NCBI RefSeq assembly: GCF_029962835.1
Contig: NC_080589.1
Location: 22,244,586-22,308,585, forward strand
Origin: Magnolia sinica
Taxonomy: Eukaryota > Streptophyta > Magnoliopsida > Magnoliales > Magnoliaceae
DNA length: 64,000 nt
Direction of reading: 5' to 3'
Under the pieces are notes generated by a model that was not told the origin of the DNA, made no database searches, and saw only the letters and a list, made by a program, of their open reading frames with translations. Below, in pieces: positions 23,787 through 34,646 of this stretch. A program made the translations under genes and the position numbers. Position 1 is the first letter of the stretch; each line of letters starts with the position of its first letter.

Positions 23787-25484
23787 CCTATGATTGTTCA
23801 TAAATGCCTCAAATTTGGACCGTTCATCAATTGGGCATATTGCATAGGATGGATCAAAGCGCCTATGCTTTGGAAGACGAGATACATTGAACAGATGTAA
23901 GCCATCCATATAATGACAATGAGATGGGCAAAATTATTTTGTGGTTAAAAGATTTGACGGACAATCATCACCGCATTTGAACCATCTACTAGCTGAACAA
24001 TCACCGACGAATCTTATCAAGTGTCAGAACCATCCAATTATTGAAAGATGACGGTTAAATCTAGATCATCTTATAGCAATCTAGACTATTCACTTGAAAA
24101 CTGATTGGAATTGCGGAAGAGTCAATTAGTGGATGGTTGCTATCAAATCTGAACTATCCATATGATGGACGCTTACTGACAGAATTGAACAGTCCATTCG
24201 GCACTAATGATCAAAACTAAATAGTCAATTTTGCAGGGCATTGTACACATCATATGTGACACCTAATCAAGTTGTGAAAATGATGTACAATCATGTGGAT
24301 TGATCAAAACCATTGGATGATGCATTTGAATCTTATTTAAAATACTATTAAATGGATGAATCCTCTAGGACCCGCATGTTCATCTATGGGACTCCTAGGA
24401 CACCAATCCATTTACATGATTAAAGAATAATCTTCATTGTTGTACAATTGTCAAGGTGATAAACTACTCAAGATAGGTGATCGGATTGAATGATATGTGA
24501 ACCCTAGTGGGAGTAGAAGTGAATAAGCAAATGTGTCTAAATAGTGAGTACATTATTGGTTTGGATGCCATAAATGGTGATCCAGAATCTAATATCTGAC
24601 ATTGGTGTGGTGATCACCCAAGTGACCCGATTAATGACAAATCAAGTATTTTACCAATCATATTAATGTCTTAGCACCATAATCATGTGTTGGATAATTA
24701 TTTCATCCAAACGCTTCCAGTTGTTTGCCATGGAAAATAATGATCGGCCCCCATAGGGGTGATTGTTGCGTTTCAGATAAGTAACTAGCATGATGTCTTA
24801 ATATACACCTCAATCTAGACCAACCTGTGAGCCCAGAGGTTTATAGCCTGCTAGTTCTTGAGGTGTACTGTCAAAACTACCATCTGGGGCAATATAACTC
24901 GTCATTGAATGAATAGTTGTTATGTTGCAGTTTTTACCCAAAGGAAGAAATTGTGATCATACACTAGGTCACTCAGAAGTATTATGGAAAGTTCTTTAGA
25001 TTATCACTTGACTTATAAAAGCACTAAATTACGTGAGTCTTGCTTATTAAAGTTAATGTACCTGCTTCACGACATGCATATCCATCAAATATTCCAATCT
25101 TGAATGAATCAAGTTTACCCAACCGGTACGAGCATGTCCGGTATGCATTAGGTGTTCTAAACTTAGGTATTACTTTCAAGATTGATTTGCCCCTGTGCAA
25201 ACTGATTTGACATCTAAAATAGATAAAAGTAATATATGAACAGTGATAAAGATCAAATCACATGTTTAATATTCTTAAAGATGACAATCACGAAAACATA
25301 AGGAATCAATAAAGGAATCTTTTGTGCAAAAAACATATCCAAAATCTCTTTATGGGAATATTCCCATTCCACGAAAAATTCATTAGCAAACACTTTAATG
25401 GCCCGACCAACCACCATGAAATATGATAAAACCCTTAATATTCATGATCACATATTAGTCGGTAATGTCAAAACAATTACGATT

Positions 25485-25700
25485 ATGTAATGGTAGTAGT
25501 GGTACTCATTACGCATTACAAGGCCAAAACGGTCGTTACATATAAAAAAAATGACCTGTAACAGCCCTGAAATGGTCCCATAACAATCATAAATTTTTTA
25601 TTTTTTTTTCAAAAAATAAAAAACAACCACAACAAGGGACGTATCGTAATGGTAGTGGCAATGGCCATTCCGGCCACCGTACCAATATGAAACACCTTGG
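25485..25700. mobile_element. Short GTAACG-family MITE
   Basis: Contains GTAATGG, CGGTCGTTACAT, GACCTGTAACAGC and GTATCGTAATGG, with AAACACCTTGG at the right edge. It resembles the sequences around 34530-34654 and 42306-42424. Exact ends uncertain. Confidence 0.45.
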
Positions 25701-26064
25701 AGGTGGCAGCCACTGCTATCAAATTAAGAGTAATGAACAAGAAAGTAAATGATAAATTTATGCTCCAGTTGATCCTGGTCTCTTTACCTCCACAATTCGG
25801 TCCATTCGAGATTCATTATAAATTATAATACACACAGATAAATAGACCATTAATAAGATGACTAATATGTGTGTCAAGAGGAAGCCAGACTGAAATAATA
25901 ATAATAATAGAAAAGGAAGGACGGTTGTTTGTAAACATGGTGAATAGAGAGTATGAAAACAAGAACAAGAAGTATAGTGAAGGAAAAGGATAATCATCAA
26001 ATAAAGCATCATCCTCTCCCAATAGCCTACAAGCGAAGAAGGAAAATAGGGGAAGAGGCGGTCT

Positions 26065-26260
26065 AAGGTGTTACTTCTATAAAAAGAAGGGGCATATAAG
26101 GTTTGCCCGAATGCAAAGCGAATGGTTCAAAAAGAAAGGTAAATCCTTAACTTTCATATGTTTGAAAACCAATCTTGCTAGCATACCTTCTAACATTTGG
26201 TGGATAGACTATGGTGCTATTGTCCATGTTTCCAAATCCATTCAGGGCCTTCCAATTTCC
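26065..26260 (+). pseudogene. Copia gag zinc knuckle and protease relic
   Basis: The translation shows a degenerate knuckle, R-C-Y-F-Y-K-K-K-G-H-I-R, in which the second cysteine reads tyrosine. About 25 codons later comes a protease-like W-W-I-D-Y-G-A-I-V-H-V-S, with D-Y-G instead of D-S/T-G. Both catalytic and metal-binding residues are lost, so this is a relic. It belongs to the decayed element at 22323-27790. Confidence 0.65.
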
Positions 26261-27079
26261 TGTCTAATTACAAGTAAATTAGCCATCATTATCTTTGGAA
26301 GGTGTTTGATAACACAAGAATTCCGCACAAGAATCAATATTCAAATGCAGTCAAAGGAAAGAAATTGTAATCATTACAATTTTCTGTTGTAAAACTACCT
26401 TATTTATAGTGATTCATGGAGAAAACAAAAACCCTAAGCTCAATCATCATTACGATCAAATCACACTAACATCAATACGGAATTACAGGAGTAAGCAATC
26501 ATTACCCATTTGCAGCCAATTGCTGCTATAATTGGAAAAACAAATAGGCCCGCGAGGATTCTTTTCAAACCGGAGCCCAAACAAATGAGAATTGGAAAAG
26601 CTAAACAGAAGCAATAGTGACTCGCTATTTTTAAGCACTTGGTATTATTTAGATTTAAAAATATATTTTAGATTCCACGTATTTCACACAACTTAAATTC
26701 TATTTCTAAACTTAATGCACAGAGTTATACTTTTTGATTTAGTAATGGTAGATGACTAGATTCAATGTTTTTAAGCATTAGCCGTGGGTTGGTTTCAGTG
26801 ATTTGCATGATAGTTTGTATAAACTAAGTCTTAACGCCCAATTTGCTCAAACCTTTCTTGCCCTGCATGTGAATTGTGAATTGAAACCTGGCACGACAAG
26901 AGTAACACTCTTTGATAGCATGTATAAAGGTACTACATGGATTGTAAATGCATGACTGTAATGTACCAAAAAAATTGTAGTTCCTAATGGATATGTAACG
27001 AAGCGACTTTGTCGCCTACTGCTAGTAGTAGTATTATTAGCTTCACCTTACCCGAATCTATGTAGGGTGAAGCTCTCTT

Positions 27080-27720
27080 CATAGTTCCTAAACAGGGTTC
27101 CCAATAAAGGCACCCTTAAAACTCCTTTCAAGTCATGGAGAGGTAAGAACCCAGCCCAAGGCATCTACGCATATAGGGATGCTCAGCCAAAGCAAAAATC
27201 TATGACCTACATGAAGGGAAATTGGATTAAAAAACTGATAGTGGATATTTCACTGGATATCCACAAAGACCCAAAGGGTGCTATCGGCAATGTCAAACTC
27301 CTTGGAGATATGCAGATTAGTGGGATCACGGAACCATGCAAAGTGGTTTTTGGAAGAAATACGAGCCTTACTGCCCTTCATCATAAATTCGGATAATCAG
27401 GGCGTCCCCCGACTGATTGATCATTACAATTAAGTAGAACACCAAGATCTAGACAATGCACACTCACATGATACTAATGTGTCCAATGGGGATACACCAG
27501 CACAGAAAATAACCAGAAAACCTCATAAAGGAGATTTGTTATTACATATGATTATGTGGTGCATATATAGGAAAATGATATGGGCATTGATAACCATTAT
27601 CCGGTCACATTTTCATAAGCTATGGAATGCCCAAATTATTCTAAGTGAATTGATGCCACCAAAAATGAGTTGCAATCCATGAGCCAGGATGAGGTCTGAG
27701 ATCATGATTGTGGTTTCTAT
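27080..27720 (+). pseudogene. Copia integrase C-terminus and reverse-transcriptase N-terminus relic
   Basis: Near 27100 the frames give L-N-R-V-P-N-K and K-T-P-F-K-S-W-R-G, the usual end of a copia integrase. Near 27600 another frame gives A-M-E-C-P-N-Y-S-K and N-E-L-Q-S-M-S-Q, the start of copia reverse transcriptase. Several frameshifts and stops intervene and the polymerase core is missing. The order places it correctly downstream of the 26.07 kb gag/protease relic. Confidence 0.55.
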
Positions 27721-27790
27721 ATGCATGCATTTCACAAAGCTTGTTGAGGAATCAAATCCATTTATTGGGTTCCACAAAAGTTAGCATCCT

Positions 27791-28675
27791 ACCCATTAGA
27801 TTAGTTCTCCCAAAAAGTAGGCCAGTCCACTCATTTAGCGGGCCACCTGTACACTAAATATTGACAGCTGAAATCCTATTACCTTTTCTTGTTCTTTATC
27901 AAGCATCCATCATTCTCATACAGGTATGACCTACCTGAGAGTTGACAGGCCCGATGTATGGGCAGGGTGACTGGATCCACCCATTACATGGGTGGATTGA
28001 GTGTTCCAAACACCATGTGAATAGTAGCACGTGAGCTTACGAAAGCTTTAGGAATAAACTGCAAGCTCCAGAAACAATCAGAAACAAGAACAAGACATGA
28101 ATAGTGACAAGGTTTAGCTCAATTACCCCATTGACAAAAATTCAATGCACGCTGTTTGCAATAGTCACAAAACTACATTCAAAACATAATTTCAGAGATT
28201 CTAACATGCACAATAAAGCAAAAAAAAAAAAAAAGGATCATTGTTATCATTTACATTCGACGGATTTACCATTCCTAAAAGATAAAGAAAATAAGAAATT
28301 AGAAAACTTGCTTCCACGGGTAACCCCAAATCCATGAAAGCTTTCTTTGCCGACACATTTAAGGATCCTCAATTCCCCAAAAGCTTCCAAACTTGGCGAT
28401 GTAAGTTCCCATGGAAGAACTCCGAGCAACAAGGCTAGGCTATTAGGAAATGCCGAGCTTCATGCTGCACAAATCTACCAGCTGACAGTTAATGTACAAG
28501 GCACATAGACCATACTATTGGCATGAATAAAAGGGACCTAGAAATTGTTGAATATTGATAGTAAAACATAGCTTAAACAAATTAATTAAAAAGAGCACTT
28601 GAGGTAGGCAGGGGGCAGAAGGCTTGGTGCCATAAAAACCTTATTTTAAGAGGTTAACAACTTGTTTTAAAAAAC
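27791..28675. other. Unassigned DNA
   Basis: Nothing recognised. The reading frames at 28104-28432 overlap on opposite strands and lack motifs. Confidence 0.4.
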
Positions 28676-29856
28676 ACTACCTAATTAATACAGATTTTAC
28701 ATTCCAGTACCTTTTTCAAAAAGGTTTTCAAAAAGCTACTCACTAATTAATATAATAATCATTTCACTACCTTTTGTCACCTTCCATCATGTCCCGCCGT
28801 CTGAGCAAATAGGTCGGTGACTTTATTGGACCCCACTGTGATGTTTATGTAAAATCCACCCCAACAACCAGGTGTGTCACCCCATGTTAGGCCAAGGACA
28901 CAAAGATATGCTCCGTCTGTGATTTAGGTTGACAGCATGATTGGAAACAGTGTACAGAGCAACATTCACCCTCCAAGCTCTTTCCATTAGTGTGGACCAC
29001 GTCAATTGTAGATGGTTACAATTTTTATGCCATAGGCCTAAACATTTTTGTGGAATCTAATGGTTGGAGTGGATTTCGTATAATTATCACAATGGGCCCT
29101 TTAAAAATCAAGGGTGGATGTATTTCTCCCAATCATTTCCTCTAGTATGACCCACCAGAATCACAGATCAGCCTAATTTTTGTCTCTGGGCGTAATATCA
29201 AACTAAATATCTAATGGCCTGAGTGAATCTTACATAAACATCACGGTGAGCCCTGTCAAAAATCAAGAGTGAACCTTCCACGCGATTCTTTTTTAAAAAA
29301 AAAAATATATGTGTACAGTGGTAGAGGGACTCCACGGCTTGATTTGTGGCGAGGTCCGAAATCCACTCCGACCATTAGATGTGTAATCCCAGTCTAGGCC
29401 CAAAGCCAAAAAATTAGGTTGCATGTGATTAAGGTGGGCCACGCCAAAGAAAACAATTGGGAAAGAGATGTGTTCCCTTGATTTTTACAAGCCCACCGTG
29501 ATGATTATATGAAATCCACTCCAACTATTAGATTCCACACCAAAATTAAGTATTAGGATATAAAAATTAGGCCCATCCATGATTCAGGTGGGCCACACCA
29601 ATGGAAACAGTTTGGAGGGTGATCGTTGCCCTAAACATTGCTTCCAATCATGCAATCCACTTGAATCACCGATGGGGTTATTTTTGGGCCCTTGGCCTGA
29701 CATGAGGTGGCGCGGCTGATGATCGGGGTGAATTTCATATAAACATCACGTTGGGGCCCACACAAATGTAATCGAAGGTGAAATGATAATTATATCAACT
29801 AAAAAGGTAGCTTTTTGAAAGCTGTTTTGAAATAGTTACCATACTAATTAGGTAGT
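28676..29856. mobile_element. Long-terminal-inverted-repeat element (~1.18 kb)
   Basis: Left end ACTACCTAATTAATA; the right end in reverse complement is ACTACCTAATTAGTA. Homology between the arms continues inward for about 200 bp (TTTTCAAAAAGCTAC, ATAAT.ATCATTTCAC, GTGATGTTTATRTRAAAT). The interior has GGACC/GGCCC palindromic sequence related to, but more diverged from, the core at 13379 and 50721. No transposase. No target duplication identified. Confidence 0.65.
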
Positions 29857-30587
29857 TTCTGTAAAATCCCCAATAAATAAATAAATAATCACACTAAAGG
29901 TTGTTGATTTTTTTATTGGGAGCATTTAACTTCAAAGAACCCAAACATTGGTCTTTGAACACAACCAGAAATCAATAGTTGACAGGTTTTGGCTCCAAGT
30001 GGCTTGGTTGACCAGTTAAAGTGGCAAAATATCACTTTCGGCAACTTCACAATATTCGGGGTCGTGTGTTTGGAAAATTAAAATTATGAATAAAGGGAAA
30101 GCAACTGATGTAAAAATAAAGCGAGGAAGGTTAAGAACCGGAGAGAGGGCAACTTAGTGAAGATGAGATTCCCAAGGGAAAAAAAAAAAAGAAACTGTTT
30201 GTAATAAACAAAAGTGAAAAAAAAAAAATGATATCAACAAAAAGAAGTCACATAATCAGAATCTTTATAGGATTCCGATATTATTACCTTCTAAGAAGAC
30301 TGAGAATATCGTGACATGTCCAAGACATCACAATTGCAGCTAAGAATATGGGTGGTAGACACAAGTGAATCACAAGCCATGAGCTGGATAGTGTGCAGTT
30401 TATTGTTGGATGAATGATAGCAAGGAAATGGTGATGACACACAACAGTATCTCAAGGTTGACAAGGAAAAAGGTCCGCTGCTTTAATCCATAAAAATATC
30501 TTGAAAAGCTAATAATAATAATAAAGCAGAAGAAAAGAAAGGCTTAGAGAGACATAAATAACATCAGAGATCAAACTAGTTAAGAGG
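29857..30587. other. Unassigned AT-rich DNA
   Basis: No gene or repeat recognised apart from A-rich runs near 30180-30230. Confidence 0.4.
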
Positions 30588-30880
30588 GGGACAAGTAGAG
30601 CTGGAAATTGAACCGAACCAAATCGAGCTTGGCACAGCTCGGCTCGGCTCGATCAGCAGACTACCTGAGCTCGAGTTCGGCTCAGCTTGGTCCTTAAACT
30701 GGGCAGGCCAGCTCAAGCTGAGTTCGAGACTAGCTCGAGCTTGAGCTTTCAAGTTTGTACATAAAATCCAATGTACAAAAGATAAAACCCAATCCATCAA
30801 CTAATCAACATCATATATGTAGAATTGAAAATATACTGATCAATTCACTATGGAGACCGGACAATGGTGAACTGAGCGTT

Positions 30881-31635
30881 TAATGCAGGGGCATTTTCAC
30901 ACTGGGCTTGAGTGAGGTCGCCTGTTGGATGCAGGGGCACACTCGAGGTGGTTGACCCGTGTGATTTGGGGTCCACGGGGGAGGTCTCGTGTTCGAGATT
31001 CCTTACCAGGGGTGAGTAATGTGCATTTCACACCGGGCTCAAGTGGGGTAGCCCGTGGGATGCGGGGACACACTCGGGGTGGGCGGCCCATGTGACTTGG
31101 GGCCCACGAAGGGGGTTCGGCCGAGGTCCTAACCCATGAGATGTGGGGCCTGGGTTATGAGATAAAGGGATTAATTCACCATACTCTAACAGTTTGAGCT
31201 TTTAGAGCAAGTGGTTAATTGTCCTACATCAAATTGGTATCAGAGCGGGAGGTCTCGTGTTCGAGACTCCTCACCGGGGGTGATTAATGCAGGGGCATTT
31301 TCACACTGGGCTCGAGTGAGGTCGCCTGTTGGATGCAGGGGCACACTCGGGGTGGGTGACCCATGCGATTTGGGGCCCACGGGGGAGGTCTCGTGTTCGA
31401 GATTCCTTACCAGGGGTGAGTAATGCGCATTTCACACCGGGCTCAAGTGGGGTAGCTCGTGGGATGCGGGGACACACTCGGGGTGGGCGGCCCATGTGAT
31501 TTGGGGCCCACGAAGGGGGTTCGGCCGAGGTCCTAACCCATGAGATGTGGGGCCTGGGCTATGAGATAAAGGGATTAATTCGCCATACTCTAACAGTTCG
31601 AGCTTTTAGAGCAAGTGGTTAATTGTCCTGCATCA
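30881..31635 (+). mobile_element. TRIM: 351-bp LTRs around 53 bp
   Basis: LTRs at 30881-31231 and 31285-31635 are both 351 bp and differ at about 13 sites (roughly 96% identical). The flanks are GCGTT at 30876-30880 and 31636-31640, a 5-bp target duplication. The internal part is only 53 bp: a primer-binding site TGGTATCAGAGC at 31235-31246, complementary to initiator tRNA-Met, and a purine tract ACCGGGGGTGAT before the second LTR. No coding capacity, so it must have used proteins of another element. The LTR begins TAATGCAGG and ends CCTGCATCA, not the standard TG start. Confidence 0.88.
30981..31406 (+). repeat. Repeated hairpin GTCTCG-TGTT-CGAGA(C/T) in the TRIM
   Basis: GAGGTCTCGTGTTCGAGAYTCC occurs at about 30981, 31249 and 31385: once in each LTR and once inside. 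Each is followed by a TAATG... block, so each LTR is two diverged half-units offset by 136 bp. The word resembles a tRNA T-arm and B box (GTTCGAnNC), which suggests but does not prove a tRNA-like origin. Confidence 0.6.
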
Positions 31636-31768
31636 GCGTTACCATGTTTTGCTCGGAAAAGGTGATTGGATAGTGACAGACCAAACAATGGGGGTTGAGT
31701 TTGTGCAGAGGCGGACGGGCGAGATCAATTCACTAACCAATTCACAAATTTACTAATCAATTCACTAA

Positions 31769-32330
31769 GGGCCTGTTTGATTTCAAGGGAACTGGAAAAT
31801 ACCCTTGCAAAAGTTCATTATTACCTTTTCCGCTGTTTGGATTCTCAAATGCAATTCCACCTCGAAAATTGGTCCAAAAAAGTTGACTTGCATTTGTGGA
31901 CCCCACTGTGATGTGTATGACATATCCACACCGTCCATCTATTTTATTAGAAGATTTTAGGGCCTAAGTCTAAAATTGGTAAGGGATAAACACAAAAATC
32001 AGCTTCAGCCAAAACATCTAAGTGCCACAAAATTTTTATACGGCAAACATTAAATTTCCACTGTTTCCTGTGGTGTGGTCCACTGGAGCTTTGGATCTAC
32101 CTCATTTTTGAGTTCATGGCCTAAATGAGGCTAACATACAGGATGAACGGTGTTGATATATCATGTACATCACGGTGGGCCCTATATTCCTTTCACAGCC
32201 ATCCTCGATTTTAACGCCAAAAGGCTACGCCGTCGAATCAGCGCACAGGAAATGAGGGGCAATTCGCTGGTAAGTAATTATTACTTATTTCCCAGCTAAT
32301 TCCCATTTACTTCACAAATCAAACAGGCCC
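31769..32330. mobile_element. Tourist-type (PIF/Harbinger) MITE
   Basis: 15-bp perfect terminal inverted repeats GGGCCTGTTTGATTT, flanked by TAA at 31766-31768 and 32331-32333. A TAA 3-bp duplication is the PIF/Harbinger signature. The interior is the palindromic GGACCCCACTGTGATGTGTATG...CATGTACATCACGGTGGGCC core that also sits in elements with other ends. Non-coding; mobilised in trans if at all. Confidence 0.85.
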
Positions 32331-32802
32331 TAAGGTGACCAGACAAAGGCGGACAAAACACAGAAAAGGTGACTGGATAGTGGCAAACCGGACAATTGCG
32401 GCCGAGTCTGTGTAAAGGTGGATAGCCAAGCAGGAGGCCAGAGGCGGATGGGCGAGAATAAGAGACAGTAAGAGCAATTGAGAGAGTCAAGACTCGAGAG
32501 CAGAGGGCCAGAGGCGACAGGCGAGGTAAACAGTCGGGTAGGGGGCCGGAGGCAGAAGGGCAAGAGTGAGAGAGAGATTGAGAGAGAGTAAAAGAGATTG
32601 AGACAAAGTCGAGAATAGGGTCAGAGGCAACAAGTGAAAGAGTAAGAGAAAGAGAGAGCCACGAGCAAAGGGCCGAAGGCGAGGCGACTCGTCTGGTCGT
32701 CGAGACTCGACGAGCAGGAATTGGGGGGGAGGGGGGATTCAGAAATCAGAATGGGCAAAATTTTAGGGTTGGGTCGAATGAAAAAAGAGCATTTATATAT
32801 AA

Positions 32803-32813
<11 letters not shown>

Positions 32814-32862
<49 letters not shown>
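32814..32862. repeat. (AT)n microsatellite
   Basis: Uninterrupted or nearly uninterrupted AT dinucleotides near the right end of the hAT element. Confidence 0.95.
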
Positions 32863-32865
<3 letters not shown>

Positions 32866-33061
32866 AATTAGAAACGAGCCGAGCCGAATCGAATTCAAAC
32901 CAAGTCGAACCGATCCGAACTCCAAACCGAGTCAGGGTCAACTCCGAACCGAGTCAGGGTCAGCTCGAGCTCGGCTCAAAAATCTTTCGAGCTTAAAACA
33001 ATGGCTCAACTCAGTTTGAACACGACATTCGATCCGAGCCAAGTCGAGCTCTAGGGACAAG

Positions 33062-34646
33062 GAGGAAATGCTAAGCCATCCCATTGAACATCTAAGAGAT
33101 CTCCTTCAATCAAGCATGCCAATGTCTTGTAATTACAAGAGAACCTTACCTTCCACCTCCAAATTGCATTATTATTGAGGTTCAAGTTATTATTGGGGTT
33201 CATGCTTATAGCCTCAGGGTTGAATTCAATCAGGTGCTAGCTACCACCACCTTTAGCATTGGAACAAGAGACTGTTTCTTTGCTGAATGGAAGCACGCCC
33301 AAGGATTCCAATTAAAATTTGGCCACTTGATCCTGCAAATTCAGTTGCTATATCAAGATCTGAATTGAGTAAAATATAAATATATGTATGTATGTATGTA
33401 TATAGACAGCCTAGGCTTCTATTTGTGTACACAATGATTGTAAAGCATGATTGAAATTTAGGAAAGCTTTAATTTCGGGAAAATAATAATAAAGTTGCGT
33501 ATTAACTTGAATGACTCTATTCTGATACTTCTAACTGATGACATGGCCGATCATATCAAGAACCAAACTACCCAACCCTCCATCAAAAGAGTTAACAAAA
33601 AAAACATTGTGATTATCTGCAAAATGAGAAATTAGGGAGACTGATTTTCCACAATAAATACAACTGAAGTTTTAATTCACCTGACTGAGTGGGGCAACCT
33701 ACCAAGAAGGGACATGAGATAGTGTAGCGCCCATTTGTTCTCTTTTTTCTTTTTCTTTTTCTTTTTTTTTTTGGAGTTCTAGAATTGGTAAGCCTGCAAG
33801 CATTCAACATGCAATTTGTTATTCTACTGGTTTCTTTCCACAAACTAAGTTTGAAGGATTTTTTCACTTACCAGAATGGGCTCTGACTATGGGCAGGGTA
33901 GGTAGAAATGCTAACTCTACAAGCTTTTGCACAAGTTGTCATGGGGACATAGAGCAGATGTGTACAGGATCCAACCCATTCATACAGTGGGCTCAACCAT
34001 ATGAGCCATGGCTCAAAAAATCAGGCTTATCAGACAAAACTGCTCGTTCAAAACATGGCCCAAGGACTGGCCATTTTTACCTCAAAACAAGCAGTAAGGA
34101 CAGTCCAATTGGGCTGATCTTTGGTCATGACAACTTATGGCATGAACTGCACAATGAATGGTCCTGATCATATAAATATCTGCCATGGGTCCCCAGGGAA
34201 ACTTGTGTGGAAAAAAGAAAAAAACATAGGAAGTAGTGGGCATTCAGCATTTCAAAAACCAACTTGAAACTATGAGTACATGAAAACTGCACTCTACTGC
34301 CTACCAGTAGCCAAGGATTCTACATTTAATGCTTTCCCAAAAGAGGAAAACATGGTACCAAGATACGGAATAAAAAGTTTACTACATCAAGCGACAAAAA
34401 AACAGTAACCCACAGATAAAATTAGAACCCGTACGCTCATAGCTGATTAAGACCAAATACAAGTTATAAAACCCATGCAGAAGGCCCTAATAAAAACCAC
34501 GGCAAACTGAAGATCTCTTTCTTGGAAAAATTGACCCATAACGACCCCATAATAGTCCTGTAACAGCTGCAACAGCTCCGTAACTTTACAAAACAGGTTT
34601 TTTCAATATATATGTGTGTGTGTGTGTAACTGCCATTACAGCCTGT
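33062..34646. other. Unassigned DNA with an interrupted GTAACG-family MITE at its end
   Basis: A 92-codon frame at 33889-34167 has no recognisable motif. From about 34530 (CATAACGACCCCATAATAG, CTGTAACAGC) the sequence is of the GTAACG MITE family and is cut at 34654 by hAT copy A. Confidence 0.4.

Larger units (their letters stand above)
22323..27790 (+). mobile_element. Highly decayed copia element
   Basis: A left LTR (22323-22817) is followed by primer-site-like TGATATCAAAGTG, then gag/protease remains near 26.07 kb and integrase and reverse-transcriptase remains at 27.1-27.7 kb. It closes at 27735-27785 with sequence like the LTR end (CTTGTTGAGGAATCA, TTCCA, AGTTAGCA). Order and spacing fit one copia insertion. 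Frames are broken everywhere and large parts have no detectable homology. It contains a LINE 3' end (23421-23786) and a short MITE (about 25485-25700). Assignment as one element is inference. Confidence 0.5.
30596..33053. mobile_element. Non-autonomous hAT element with perfect 8-bp target duplication
   Basis: GGGACAAG is present at 30588-30595 and again at 33054-33061. The enclosed ends are TAGAGCTGGAAATTG on the left and, in reverse complement, TAGAGCTCGACTTGG on the right. Both ends carry subterminal clusters of GAGCTCG/CGGCTCG words, the usual place for hAT transposase-binding repeats. No transposase is present. Much of the length comes from later insertions: a TRIM at 30881-31635 and a Tourist-type MITE at 31769-32330. 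An (AT)n tract lies near the right end. Family assignment rests on the 8-bp duplication and end structure. Confidence 0.85.

Noticed and set aside
31249-31270. tRNA gene at the T-arm-like hairpin
   Set aside because: Only a B-box/T-arm-like word is present; no acceptor stem, D arm or anticodon arm around it.
31211-31423. Open frame across the TRIM
   Set aside because: It spans the primer site and LTR border, and similar frames occur in each repeat unit; no independent evidence of coding.
33889-34167. 92-codon frame as a gene fragment
   Set aside because: No motif, and the surrounding GGGCTCA...GAGCCATGGCTC words look like repeat DNA.
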